Shown: positions 25,151 through 38,090, numbered from the stretch's first letter. The stretch is DNA of 64,000 nt from Musa acuminata AAA Group (GCF_036884655.1 NC_088355.1:39809001-39873000), one strand, 5' to 3'. Translations and numbers: made by a program. The notes: generated by a model from the letters alone, not told the origin.

Positions 25151-27046
25151 ACTGCTAATAGCTCAAAAAGGCGAAATTTTAGTGGTCAGATATGGTTTTA
25201 GTGATCATCAACGCCATTCGTGGATCTCAAAGCAATGGCGACCTCCGCGATGGCTGATGTGCCAAACACCAAATTCAATGAGATACGGTAATCCAAATGC
25301 AACTCATCCAACCATCTTTTCTTTTGATTGACTAGCCAAATTATCTAAGTCGATCACAGAGATGAAACAATATTTTAAGTTTCACCACCACAATTGGCAT
25401 CATAATGTTGCCAATTGAATCGAACCTAACGTTGAACCTCAAGTAGGCAGACATGGCAAGCCCGCGTCATCAATGCATCAACATGTCCTCTTGGGCTTAG
25501 GCCTGTTCTTGTCCCATCTCGGGCCAATCTTTGGAGATTTGGTATGTTGCGGTTCAATGTGTCGACGTTCAAAATAAGATAAGAAAAAATCATTTATGAT
25601 GATATAAAGATAAGTTAAGGAGACATACGATATGAAATAAAAGATATAGAAAAAAACCTCAAAATATTTTACTAGAAACTATAAATAAAATTTTTTATTA
25701 ACTTTTTACGTAGTTCAATAGCGATAAAAGAAGGAAGGAAGTATATGGAGATCCAAAGAAGATTGAGTTTGCTAATAAAGGACATTTGGACCATGCAGGA
25801 AGATCTGATCCTGGGAATTGAAGTTTCAGACAGGGGATCTGACACTCTCAGATTGAGTCTGACCTGGCAGGAAGTGCCAGGTGGGAACCTGAGTTGGTCC
25901 AACCACCTGGCCTTGTTGCCTTGTGCTGACATTGGAGAAGTTCCAAACTGCAGTCAGTGAAAGACCTGTCAGAGATCAGTGTACATAATATACTTGTGAG
26001 TTGGATGTTTCAAGAATCCATGACCCTCAGCCCTGGCATTCCTCATCTTTCGTCTCCTAGCATCATTACTTCCTATCTTTTTTTGTGATCAGGAATGATA
26101 GAGTCTCAGACTAAAGTTCCTAGAAACAAGCTCTTCAGATATGTCTTCTGTTCTTCAAATATAGATAAATTCCAACAACAAGTACACAGCATATGATACA
26201 ATTCATGTTTCCAAAATCTATAAAAACATCAAAGCACAATGAGTTCTATCCTTCGGCATTTCTTTCTCCTGCTTCTAATGTCAGGCAAGCAAAGTCTCAA
26301 CAAAATAATTTCCTACTTCATCCCCTCTAGTTTTGTTTCATTATTGTTCTTTCTAAAATGCTTTCCAGCAGAAGATAATGATAAGCTCTAAATATGCAGA
26401 TGTATTTCTAAGACAGCTTAAGGAAAGTTTTAAGAACAAATGATCGGTATGAACAAACCAAACCATCACAAAACCCTATACTCAATCCCTGAAAGCAAGA
26501 GGTTCCAAACTGAGAATAATATACAGTAGTATATATGAACTAGCATTGCGTTAGGGTTGAGACACCTGCAGCTACCTGAATTAAGCTGCATGCATTGTCT
26601 CATCCCCACAACTTTGGCTACCACCACTTAGCATGTCAGTAGGTCGCGTCCATTTTCTGAAACCAAGAAGACAATGCTGCAATCACATGCCTGCAGTTGC
26701 ATGTCCCGCTCTGAGGACAACTCTCTGCAAGTCTTGTACCAACCATGGCATCATTATTTCATGGGCAAAACACAAACATTGGTGATCTAGATTTGAGCTC
26801 ATTCATCGAATCCCATCTTACTCTTCTTCCTCCGGAAGCTGTGACAGACAGACATTATGGAAGATCCAAAAGAAGAAGAAACTTAAAACACACCACATAG
26901 CTTTATGAGCTTACAAAGGTTTGGTTCAGTTACATGTCTAACCTCCTACAGTAAGGTCTCACCCACAATAGTACATGCTACAGTTTCACATATATTGGTA
27001 TAGAAATCGATCTATAATGCGAATAATTTTGGCCTGTCACGAATGA
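25151..27046. other. Intergenic; NAC 3' flank
   Basis: AT-rich, no protein family recognised. About 25745-25960 carries open frames on both strands and a short self-complementary segment at 25863-25910, but nothing convincing. The 400 bases next to the NAC stop codon are probably its 3' untranslated region. Confidence 0.5.
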
Positions 27047-27951
27047 TCACTCGAAGTCGGTGTATTCCCTACCAGTCTCTTGAAGGGCACTCCACTCCCA
27101 AAGCTTGTCTGAGGCGGTTGTCAGTGACATAGGCAAAGCATTGAAGGGAAGCTGGAGTTGGGTTTGGGAAGGCGGATGGAGGAACTGGCTGGGGTTGTTC
27201 ATGCGATTCTGGTTGAAACCTACTAACCTGTTGAGTTCATCGATCATCTGAGTGGCCATGGACGGACTGGTGTGAGGAAGGAGTGAGCATGTCGGGGTTA
27301 CACCACTCATGTTGTTGGATTGGAGGAACGAAGTTCCATCTTCTTCGGTGGACGTGGTTGAGCTCAGTGAAGCCACCGAAGCTGTCGTGGAACCATGGAC
27401 GGTAGGTTTAGGTTGTAAGGAGGATGACGGCAGACTAGTGCTGCTTCCATCTCGAACTTCTTGCGAGTCTCCTCCAATCTGATGATGAGAAGTGTTGTGC
27501 TTCCTGTTCATTCCAGTCCCTCGAGACGATGACGGCTTCGAACCAAGCGTGCCGGGGAGTCGGGGACGGTCTTCAACTCCGGGCCTTTTGTAGACGCGGC
27601 AGATTGAGATCTCGACCTGCAAAAAAATCTGATCTTTTATCCTTCAGTTCCTTTCTTCTGTGAAAGAACAATGGTTGGAGAACACAAGACAGTTCACGAC
27701 AAATCGTAGAAGGAAAAGATAGTAGCATACAACCTTATTGCATACTTGTGATATTGGTGAGAAGAATGAAGGAAACAGAAGGCTAGTCCACATGAGGAGG
27801 AATTATTAGGTTTGATATGAGTGCAGGAGATTGTTGTTCTTCTTCTTTCCTATGCAGGAGAATTGAACAGGACAAGAATTACTGCATAGTCCACATTCAA
27901 TTTGCTTTCTTTGATCAACAAGAAGTCGTAGCTTAAGGGGGAAGCATGAAG

Positions 27952-28016
<65 letters not shown>

Positions 28017-28678
28017 CAGTTGACAATTGATGGAAGCAGTGGAACGAAGGAAACCCTAATTCAGTTGTGTTGCAGCGAACATGAAGCAAAGCCATGCGTG
28101 AATGTTCCCGAGAGCAGTGACCTCTGTTCTTCCCCTAATTACCTTGCGGTACTGATCCGTCTCGCTCTGCGGCAACCGGTACTCGTTCATGATCCAACTG
28201 GTTCGGAGGCCTTTGGGAGCTTTGCCGGAGTAGAAGACGAGGGTCTTCTTCAGCCCGATCGACCGGTTGTTCTCGTTCCGGATCACACGGTCGGCTCCCG
28301 TGGCCTTCCAGTAGCCCGAGGTGGTCACGCGGTTGGGCCGATCACCGTTCCTGTACTTCCGATCTCTAGGAACATAGAAGAACCACTCCTTCTCCCCGAT
28401 CGCCGCGTACGCTGTGTCCAGAATCCATCAGCGAGCTGCAGTTCGAGACACAGCCATGCAGATCGGGTCGGAGGTCTCAAACCTGGAAGCTCCCAGGGAT
28501 CGTAGCGGTAGAGATCGAGGAACGTTATGAGCTCCACATTGAAGCGTTTGCCTTCCACCTTCCGGCGGAGATAGAACTCGATCAGCTCCTCCTCGGTCGG
28601 GTGGAAGCGGAATCCAGGCATGAGAAGGTCGTGCTCGTGACCGTCGCCTGCGCCCATGGCCGATGCAACGATTACCAT
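27047..28678 (-). CDS. NAC035: NAC transcription factor, NAC035/LOV1 type
   Basis: DNA-binding NAC factor of the Arabidopsis ANAC035/LOV1 type, a group linked to flowering time and cold response. Three exons: 28483-28678, 28143-28411, 27047-27616, giving 344 residues with phases closing. NAC subdomain A is [20 protein letters not shown] (residues 19-38). Then follow [52 protein letters not shown] and [12 protein letters not shown], and exon 3 opens [16 protein letters not shown], the closing subdomain of this subgroup. The C-terminal half is Ser/Thr-rich and presumably activating; it ends EYTDFE. The start at 28678 is the first ATG; an in-frame ATG at 28657 (residue 8) is also possible. Intron 1 is only 71 bases. 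Intron 2 holds a long GA repeat. Confidence 0.95.
27955..28013. repeat. (GA)29 microsatellite in NAC intron 2
   Basis: Uninterrupted GA run (CT on the transcribed strand) about 130 bases inside the intron from its donor. On the mRNA strand it forms a long CU tract. Confidence 0.97.
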
Positions 28679-29279
28679 GCACCGGTGAACCTGTTGTGAT
28701 ACATGCCTTGACCTCCCCCGTCGTCTCTATCCTCTATCCTATAAATACGTGGTTACAAGTGAATCGTACCCTCGCCGCGGTGCAAGTGGGAGGAAGACGA
28801 TAACAACAGGCAGAACTCTCACAACACAAATGGATAGTATAACAGTGTTACTGATTGTGGAGTGGGAAAACTGCTGCCTGGTTAATGTCACGCCCACTGT
28901 TATGCCTTCCTGGTCTTCGAGATCACCAGTCTTGTCTCTGTCTCTCATCACAGGACTCGTGAGAGAAGTAACCCTTTCGCAGCTGCATGTACGCACCATT
29001 CTTCATTGGACTTTTACAGATTCATTCTCTTTACTACTATGCATTTTTTTAGGGCGAATTATCGAGAAAAGCTTCTCTTTTTAGGATTATCTGAGAAAGC
29101 ATATCGATTCTTATACTTTAAAAAATAGTATTAGGGTCCCTATACTTATCAAAGTGAAACATTTAATCCTGATTCTTCTCATGTCATTAACTTAGTTGAT
29201 GAAAATAATCGCACGTGGTGTCATGTGAAAAAAAAAAACAAATAAAAAGGATAATTATATCTACTTCTCACCTTGATCG

Positions 29280-29660
29280 ATTTCTCTCCCTCTCCTCTTT
29301 CTGACCTACTTACTCACCGCTCACCCATCAAATTTGCTCGATTGCCACTGCTCTTGAATCGCTCGACTGCCGTCACACCTGCAACATTCGTTGTCATTGT
29401 ACCTACACGGCTTGCCATTGTCACTCCTGCACTACTCAATCCTGTCACACCGAACCACTCAATCATCACCGCTCCTGCACCACTCAACTGCCACCGCTCC
29501 TACATCACTTGATTATCGTCGCTCTTGCACCACCTGGTCACTGCCCTTCCTGCATTGCTAGCCACAGTCACACTAGACCCACTTGATTGTTGTCGCTCCT
29601 ACACTACTCGACCCCCATACCTGCACTACTCTCCCGTCGCCCCATCATCCCTACCTTGGC
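29280..29660. repeat. Degenerate CT-rich tandem repeat
   Basis: Repeated motifs of the type CACTCAATCATCACCGCTCC, CACTCAACTGCCACCGCTCC and CACTTGATTATCGTCGCTCT recur about every 33-40 bases with heavy divergence. Its strand composition (C and T far above G) differs from the flanks. It keeps an open plus-strand frame for 79 residues, probably because of its biased composition rather than coding. Confidence 0.55.
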
Positions 29661-32600
29661 TGATGATAGTTGCCCCGTCACTATATCTTCACTTCTATCA
29701 TAGTGCTCTCATTATTCACTAAGGTCGATAACCTCTTGAACCTTGTTGGGTACAATACCAACGAGAATCAAGGATCAGAGTGCAGTGGCCCCAAGCAACA
29801 ATATCAATTCTAGCACATCCATGAAAAGAGTGACGATGAGGTATAAAGGCATAAAGAGTGTCGATAACCTCTTGACCTTGCTGACGATGAGGCACATCCA
29901 TGAAAAGAGTCACTATATTGAATGTATATATGTTGAATCATAATATGTGTTACAATTCTCTTTGATTCACAGTATTCAGTTGTATACAGACTAACTTAAC
30001 AATCAGTCAGCCATCTTTTTTTTCCTCTCTAAAGTGGTATAATTATGTTGTTTTCAAGAAAACACTATAACATAATATTTTATACAAATTTTATAAAAAT
30101 AATATTATAATATTTTAAGCGATACTAAAAAAAACACTATAACTACATTATAATATTTTTTTAGTATTGCTAAAAATACTAAATACAGTGTGAACATATT
30201 GTAATTGGACCAATGGATTCTTCTATAACCAATAAAAAAGAAAAGAAATAGTGGTCGAGGAGATTTCGGATATTATGAAAAAAAAAAGAAGCAATTATAA
30301 AATTATGAAAATGAGAAAAAAAATTAAAAGAGAGATTTTTCTTTTAAGAATTCGCTCAATTCTTTACTACTATATTTTGCCTCTTAACAATCTATCGAAA
30401 CCTTTTGTTCTTATCAAACCGGATTTTTCTTTAAATAAAGAAAAATTAAGTCCTAATTTTTCTCCCTTTATTTGATCTCATGACGTGGGTGTGAGCATGA
30501 ATGATGAAATAATACAAGAAAAAAGACTAAGAAAAAAAATTCACTGAGGTCTCAAATAACCCTTTTTGCATTAAATGGGTCCAACAAGTTGATAGAAGAT
30601 GACCACAAGGCATTGCTTTCCCTTGAATGTTCTTCTTACCTTCTTCTACTGCCACCACACATGCATCCATCACTTGATGGCTAAGCATCTTGGAATTTTT
30701 AGAGGATCTGCAGCTGCAAATGTGGTCTACAACAAGCCATGGGGGTATCCCAACTCATATCATATGTTCTCATCATGAGAACTCTATCCTTGGAGTAGGA
30801 ACTCTAGTGATGATATAGGAGATGATGTCTTTTCTAGGTCACAGCATGCTGGATTGGGCCTTTCAATGAAGGAAATGGGAAGAAGCAACAAGAATTCCAC
30901 AAATCTTCTCCACAAACATAGAATGGATAGCCATCATAATTCACAAGATTTTCCAACGAAAAGGACTTGGTGTGCATTTGGGAGAAGAAGATATTGAAAG
31001 GAGTCATTTGCATTCCAAGACTTTGGCAATCCGTAAGTCAAAGTTCCTTGTGATCATAAATCTTTTATCTGGCAATGCTCCAAAGACTTGAGTCTTGTGA
31101 CTGCACATAAGGAATTAAAGTAATTTGGTCTCATCATCATGCAATATCTATCATGTGGAATAAAAATGAGTTTTCATCACTTCCTCTGAGTGTTTGCTCT
31201 CTATCAAATCCAAAGACTTGCTTTTTAAAGCTTAAAGTTCACTGAAAGCATAAAGTGGCAGATTTAGACTACAAAAAACCTTGAATATGCCTATGATTTA
31301 GTAGTAAGAGATGAAGATAATAAGCAGTCAAAACATTAGGCAGTGATTCGGTTCTTATCATTTTCCCAATGGCTCAGCTCCTCGACATTAATTGACATTC
31401 ATGTCGGCCACATGACCGAAAATAATCAAAGCATGCAGACAAAGATACCATTCTTGTGCAGCATGATTTCAAGAACCCATGTCATGGGACCATGATGATG
31501 ATGATGATGATAATAATAATAATGCAAATTCATCTTCTTTTCTTTTAGTATCCTCAACCTTATATTGTTGGAAAAATGCAGATGCTGTAATAATTACATA
31601 ATGCCAAGTCAAACCCCACTTTTGTCAACAAGCATACTTGTCTTGTATCCTCTCTCTCTCTCTCTCTCTGTGTTCATTTTGATTGTCCAACTTCTCTCTT
31701 CTTTCCTATTCAAGACACAAAAATAATAAGAAAATAAACCAAGTGAAGGCAGGCTTTTTTATTAGGAAAAAAGTGGCCAAAGCACAACAGATGGGTGGGT
31801 TTCTTTCATCATATTGTGGAGATTAATCAAGGGATGTGCACACTGGATTAAGATAATACAATCTCATTGAATTGTAACACAAACAGCCATAAATGGTGCT
31901 TCATACTGTCACAAGCAACACAATTTAGAGTGATAGTGGTGCTAATGTTAGAAGATTCTCGCAAAAGATTTTACAACTTTTGGAGCATTGAGATGAAGAC
32001 AAATGATAGTGAGATTGTGGCCTGAAATGTTTGGTAGCTTGGAGCTTTCGTATTAGGTGGTTCGATCCATAATGGATGCAAAGCTAGCTTTACAGACCAC
32101 AAATCAATATGGCCCTACAACTTTTGTGAAGTTTGAACATACTTCACTAAGGATCATAAAGCTTCATTGCTTGTAGTTGGTATCAGTCAATTTGACTCCA
32201 AAAGAGGAACAAGATCTTGTAGGGATTGTTTTTGCTCCAACATCATCGACCGAAAATGACTGAAAGACTTTTTTCTTTGGGTACCAAAGATTCATATGGA
32301 CACCAGTCAATTTGACCTAGATCAAAGTAAGCATATAGGACATAGGAGAAGTCAGCACCTACAGGAAGAGGCAATTGATCACAAAACTAATCTATGGCCT
32401 GTATGTAACACAAAGACAGCTTCTTTCAAATTACATTGGATTCCATGCAATACGAGATCACTTTTCCTATTCCACTTGTGTACAACCTTTGCATTCATCA
32501 AGTTTGCTGCATGATTTATGGCAGAGCAATGAACAGATGGAAGTGGTGGTGAATGACAGACGTTGAAGAAGCTAATTTAGTGACTTCGGTGGCTTCGGCG

Positions 32601-33259
32601 CGTGCACCATATCAGTGTCATTAAGTGGGTAAAGAGGAAGAGGGAGACAAAAGATGAAGGATTGAGAGGTCACCACCATTGAATGCTCTCGAGAAGCAGT
32701 GGTCCTCTCAAGGTCCATGCATCTCTCTTTTGTGCAGAGGTGACCACCGCAAAAGCCTCGCCTCTTCTCTTCCTTTCTAGAGGGAGAGAATAATTCGTGG
32801 AGAGGAAGGCAATGTCAAGCAACAGTAGACTTATGACACACTTCCTTTTATTCTTCCGTTGGTTTGGTGTCATTCATCTTTCAGATTCATGCAGTGGACA
32901 GAAACATAAATGAAGAGAAATGCAAGATGGATTCAATGCGGATTAGCATCGTCCCATTGATTGAAATGTGGCCATTTTCGATAGGAATGATCTTTTCCTA
33001 TTCATGTACTGTAATATCTACATCAGAATCGATTGAACTGCTCGTACATATTTGGTGCATTTTTAGCTTAATAAACAGAAGAGGAAGATTTCAGCAAAAG
33101 GCAGCTCAACAGGTTATGTATATAGAACAACTACATGCACATAAGGCAAGCTTTTAAGATCCTCTCATGATTAAAATGTAATCATTTTTTGGTCAAATGT
33201 TAGCTTCTGTAGAAAAGAACAATGAATCCACTGTATAATTACTCATATGTAACCTCTGT

Positions 33260-33261
<2 letters not shown>

Positions 33262-33328
<67 letters not shown>

Positions 33329-33350
33329 TGTATGTATGTATGTATGTATA
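33262..33350. repeat. Compound (TA)n(TATG)n microsatellite
   Basis: About 39 bases of TA repeats run directly into about 50 bases of TATG repeats, the usual result of a TA array spawning a TG-containing variant. Confidence 0.95.
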
Positions 33351-35276
33351 GTCTTTACTTGGACTCATGATGCAATTAATAAGAACTACTAAAGGCTTAT
33401 CTAAGAATCTGTCCTAGGTGAAGGACAAGTTAGATCTCTCCACCCAAAGTCCTGATTTCTTTAGCTTTTCAAGTGGTGTCACCATCACTCTTGGTAGAAA
33501 TTTCTATGCACATGCTATTGATCAGATTTTAACTAGTTGGATATTGCCATGGTGGCCTTAGGAAGGCATTTTTGTACAAGCAATTCATGAACAGGACAAG
33601 AAACACTAAGTGTAAATAGTTGCATCAACACTCATACAGAGGCTAAAAGAAAGAACAAATTAAGGATCCTCAATTAGAGCAACACAAAGTTATGTTACCA
33701 TGTTATGTTTGTGTCTTGCTTCTCTCTCTCTCTCTCTTTCACAAACTATAAGCAAGCAGTCTTTGGAGGGTAAGTGCAGAAGATGAGGACTTTGGATCAG
33801 TAGTGCCTTCTACAGTGTAAGTTCTCATTTCTATCCCATCATTTTGTCCATTGCATTCATTGTAGTTGAAATCTGTTGAACTGTCTACTCAGAAAGAAGA
33901 AAAGAAAAAAGCATACATCTCATGTCCACTTGCTCCAAAGAAAACAATAGCTACTATAGCTATGTCATTTCATTTTAACTTGTCATTCAGATAAAACAAG
34001 TGATGGATGCAGATGTCAAACAAGATTAGGAAAGAGACTCCCAAAAGCCAGGGTTCAGAGGATGAACAACCCATCCTAAGTTCTGTAGCCAAAGATTTAA
34101 CACTATTAAGTTACTTCCTTCAGACATGGCTTTTCTTTCTTTCACTTGCTGTATCTCAGTTCAACAGTCTGCTGATGGAGCATTGCAATAAGAAACAAAA
34201 GATCATCTATGTGAAGAACACTCATGTGAAGGTGTAGAGTGCACTGAACCTGAGAGTGATATAACAAACCCTAGCTGAGAGACTACCATCTTCTCTAAGA
34301 TATTTAAGATGGCATAGTCCTTTGAGTGCTCAGCCACTGGAAATAATGGACCAAAACCCCACGCGTTTTGTGCTGAGTGAGAAGCCAAGCCAAGCAATCA
34401 ATAGACTGACAGGTCAATGACACATACTCCGCTGGAGTCTTGTGCCTCCAGGAGCCATATACATGTTTCCTCACTGTCTTCTTCACATACATATGGATCA
34501 TTTATTTGTTTTCGTGTGCTTGGACTTCACACAAACATCCAACCCTCTTCTCTCTCCCCCCCCTCCCTCTCTCTCTCAGTTCATGCCTGTGTGCTTGCAC
34601 TGGTCCAGCATCCACAAGATAACATCATTTACCATGCATGTTATGCACTTAGCTGGTGATCGATGCACACCTTCTCTTTTTTTTTCTTCGTTCAGAATCA
34701 TGACAGACTTGTATCAAGTGGTATCACTATAATTGCACCAAAAATTCTCTTTCGAGTTAATAGTGTTGAATAATGCAGTGAATGGCTCAAAACTTGGGTC
34801 GTACACCGATAGCTATCATCAATTAATTGGATTCTTTCGCTCGCTATTAGGTTGTTTTCGACATGACATGTTCATATAATGTGTTCCGAGAACGCGTTCG
34901 GACTTCGTGGACGGCACGCCATTAGGACCGTTGTATACTTTTATCAAGATGGTTGTCGATCGGTGTTGGTGAAAGATTTTTATGGTTTACAGTGTTGGCA
35001 ATCACATTGATTTGTTTTCCTTCTTGTCAGTTCATGTACATATGCATGCAGTCCCTGATAAGAACAAGGAGCAATACTCATTAAATATCTCCAGTGTGCA
35101 GTTCTTCACTTTGCAGCCTACAGAATGTAACCCTAAAAGTCTTTTCTACATGTAATCTCACATTTACATGCAGATACACGTATGTGTTGACGTACGCTTG
35201 GTTGTGAGCTTATCAATGCATTGTCTGAAGTGGTAGTACAACACCACAAGGTCTGCAATCAATAATCCGACCTCAT

Positions 35277-35316
<40 letters not shown>

Positions 35317-35521
35317 GAAAGCAAGTAGTAGGACTACTTGGAGGCATTCAATGCCTGCGGTGGGATGGTTTGCTTCGCGCTGTCTGCATTACCACCCAGG
35401 TGACCGTGGCAGTAGCAACAGCAGCAGAAGCAGCGGCGGCAGTTATAGCCGGCGGTCGGGTTGGTGCGGCTGCCGCCCATCGTAATGGTTCAGAGAGACA
35501 GAGAGAGAGAGAGAGAGGGGG

Positions 35522-35523
<2 letters not shown>

Positions 35524-35555
<32 letters not shown>
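35524..35555. repeat. 32-base poly(G) run
   Basis: A run of G bases after a GA tract (about 35498-35517). Its true length is doubtful because homopolymers of this size are often mis-sized in assemblies. Confidence 0.8.
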
Positions 35556-35556
<1 letters not shown>

Positions 35557-36038
35557 GGGTTGGTGTGTTTGGGGGTTGTCTGGTCGAGCAAGCTGGACGT
35601 TGACTACAGCACCACCCAAACAGAACCTTGACACCGTTGACCGTCTTTGACTCGCAGAAATGAGTTGTTGGTCAACTCTTCCTATTAAGACCGTCCGACC
35701 CATAAATAATAAGGCCCGGCCCGGCCCAGTCCGGTCCGGCTCAATATGAATGACTCAATGTGTGTGCATGCATCATATAACTTAGTGGAGTGATGTTTGC
35801 ATCTAATTCTACAAAATTCTAATGAAATCTTAGATTCTGATAATATATTTATAAGAAGGATATCTTAATTAGTTTAGAACAGTAAAATATTACGATCAAT
35901 CGTACCTTCACCACTGATCTTAATGAGAAGTAATAACAAATCAAAAAAAAAAAATCAATGATATAAGATTATTTTTTACAAAGTGTAAACAGTAAATGCA
36001 TGATTCAATTTCAGAACCTTATGATATGAAATTACTAG

Positions 36039-36619
36039 TGTTAGTGTAAATAACTTTAAGCCGTCGCCTCGGGGTGACGCGGCTCGGTTCGGGTCCGGAT
36101 GACGCGGCTCGGGGTAGTGTTAGTGTAAACACCGGATGAGGGGGTTCCTCGGGACTGCTGAGGTCGCCGGCTCGATCGGTTCGGTCGTGAAGGTGGGTCG
36201 CCGTTTCCTCCGGGAAGGGGCTCCTCGTCTGGTGCATCCGATGAGAGTCGCCTCGTCTTCGTTCCTACACACGGGTCGGGTCGGGGTGCTTGACCCGACC
36301 CCTTCGACGATCAAGTTAGTTGAGGGTCGCAGGGAGTTTGTTCGTGTTTACGTGTTGTCCTCCCCCCCCTAGAATGCGAGGGTATTTATAGGGAAGCTTA
36401 CTGTTTCCTGATGTGCCTGCTTGCAGGGGGCAGGCTCGTACTCCTGGTAGCGTCTGACATTGGTGTTGGCGTGGCGTGAAGGACCGAGCTTGAGCAGGAT
36501 GTTTAATGCGCCTCGGTCGGCGTTCCGGTCCGTTTGACTAGGTGGTGTTAGGTCAACCGATGCGTCATCTGGGGCAACTGACGTCAACTCGAGTCTTATC
36601 GCCATTATTACCCTCATCA
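36039..36619 (-). mobile_element. Solo LTR of a Tat-type gypsy element
   Basis: Begins TG and ends CA, with exact 5-bp target duplications ACTAG at 36034-36038 and 36620-36624. The right end (CGCCATTATTACC...TCATCA) and the phrases GCCTCGGGGTGACGCGG and GGGTATTTATAG closely resemble the LTRs of the large Tat element 216 bases to the right, so it belongs to a related family in the same orientation. A single LTR with intact duplications indicates LTR-LTR recombination after insertion. Reversed, GGGTATTTATAG gives a CTATAAATACCC TATA box. Confidence 0.9.
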
Positions 36620-36834
36620 ACTAGTATTAAGTAAAAAAAAATATTTCAAAAAGAACTAAGAATTTGCCAAAAAAAAAAAACATATGTTCATGTTTTTTCT
36701 AATAATAATAAATATTATTATTATAGTAACAAATTTTACCATAATCTAAAATTTAATTATTCAAGAAAAAATAATCCTAAATTCATGATATACTTTCTCT
36801 CAGTTTATTGACTTCTTGATTAAGAAGTTAGCAT

Positions 36835-37425
36835 TGTTGCGGGAAACAATTGTAAGCCGTGGCCTCGGGGCCGACGCGGTTTGGTTCGGGTCCGAATACG
36901 CGGGGATTCGGCGCGACGCTCCTCGGGGCAGCCGGGGTGGCTGGTCGCGGTGGCTCGGATGGAATGTGGCGTCGGGGAGGTGCGACCTCGCCTTCGTTCC
37001 TGCACGCAGGTCGGGTCGGAAGCTCGGCCCGACCCCTCCGACGATCAAGTCACGTGATGTGGAAGGGAGTTTTTCTAGTGAAGAAGTGTCCCCTCTTTTC
37101 GTTTAGAACTCGGGGGTATTTATAGAGTAGTTTAGCGTTACTTGATGTGCCTGCCTGCGGGAGGCAGGATCGTACATCTGATGTCGTCTAACATTGCTAT
37201 TGACGTTGCATGGAGAACCGAAGTGTCGCAGGGTATGGGCGAGGGTCGGTCGTAGTCCTCCTTTGCCTCGGTCAAGCGCGCGGGGTCAGACAACGATGAA
37301 GTCGTTGTCTAAGAGCGGGTGACGTCAGCGCATGTCGAGTCAGCATTATTGCCCTCCTCGAATAGAGTGGCGCCCAGGTGAGGCCGACGTCGTGACACGT
37401 CATGTCGCCATTATTACCCCTATCA
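36835..37425 (-). repeat. 3' LTR of the Tat element
   Basis: 591 bases, matching 56289-56882 along its whole length with scattered substitutions and a small indel near 37358. The TATA box (CTATAAATACCC, minus) lies near 37112-37123. Confidence 0.93.
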
Positions 37426-37443
37426 TATTCCCCCCCCGGAAGA
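37426..37443 (-). promoter_or_regulatory. Polypurine tract of the Tat element
   Basis: On the minus strand, CTTCCGGGGGGGGGAATA directly precedes the 3' LTR. A G-rich purine run here is where plus-strand DNA synthesis is primed. Confidence 0.8.
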
Positions 37444-37580
37444 AGCTATGCGTCGGTTTTTGCCATTGGGGGGAGTCCGAGGCATGGCTTTGTCCCTTGG
37501 TGTTTGCAATAGTCTCAGGCGACATGAGGTGGAGCTCATCTCGAGCGGGCAAGCAGGAGTATAGAGCCGAGGGGGACGAC

Positions 37581-37910
37581 GCAGGCGGGCTGGCCGCGCA
37601 GGTGTGTCTCGGGAACATGAGGCCAAGGAGCGCGACGCAGGCGGGCTGGCCGCGCAGGTGTGTCTCGGGAACACGGGGCCAAGGAGCATGGCGCAGGCGG
37701 GCTGGCCGCTCAGGTGTGTTCTCGGGCATTATGTGGCCGAGGAGCACGACGCAGGTGGGCAGACCGCGCAAGCGTGGTCGCGAGGGCCATGCGGCCGAGT
37801 AGCATGACGCAGGCAGACAGACCGCGTAGGTGTGGCCTTGGACATCACGTGGCCGAGGAGCGCGACGCAGGCGGACAGACCGCGCAGGTGTGTTACACGG
37901 CTGAGGATGT
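37581..37910 (+). repeat. Minisatellite, six units of 56-58 bp
   Basis: Unit starts (GCAGG) are at 37581, 37637, 37693, 37751, 37809 and 37867. Each holds GCAGGCGGGCTGGCCGCGCA or a variant, then a GGCCxAGGAGC segment. It lies in the non-coding part of the Tat element between the polypurine tract and the opposite-strand gene. Confidence 0.9.
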
Positions 37911-38090
37911 GGCCTCGAGCGTAATGCGGCCGAGGAGGTGGCCTCAGGCGTAACGCGACCGAGGATGTGGCCTCGGGCGTTATGCGGCCGAGGAGGTGGC
38001 CTCGGGCGTAATGCGGCCGAGGATGTGGCCTCGGGCGTTATGCGACTGAGGATGTGGCCTCGGGTATTATGCGACCGAGGAACGACTTTG
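37898..38090 (+). repeat. Minisatellite, seven units of 29 bp
   Basis: The GAGGATGTGG/GAGGAGGTGG core recurs at 37903, 37932, 37961, 37990, 38019, 38048 and 38077 (last copy diverged), exactly 29 bases apart. Units read like GCGGCCGAGGATGTGGCCTC. It directly follows the 56-58-bp array and precedes the promoter of the opposite-strand gene. Confidence 0.93.

Larger units (their letters stand above)
28679..36033. other. Gene-poor intergenic region
   Basis: The first few hundred bases are the NAC upstream region. The remainder is AT-rich. I see no open frame matching a known family, no tRNA-like sequence and no canonical microRNA that I know. Contents: a degenerate CT-rich repeat (about 29280-29660), A/T-rich low-complexity DNA (30020-30480), a CT run near 31651, a compound TA/TATG microsatellite (33262-33350), GA tracts near 35281-35313 and 35498-35517, and a 32-base G run at 35524-35555. 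Confidence 0.55.

Noticed and set aside
25672..25960. Open frames on both strands near 25.8 kb as a small gene
   Set aside because: No family resemblance, no splice or promoter context; kept only as a weak structural note.
26570..26620. Possible microRNA-like segment (GCAGCTACCTGAATTAAGCTGC)
   Set aside because: It matches no plant microRNA that I know, and the surrounding arms do not form an extended stem.
37332..37953. Repetitive plus-strand frames (AxGGxAAQVCL-type repeats)
   Set aside because: They translate the 56-58-bp minisatellite in the Tat element; no evidence of coding.
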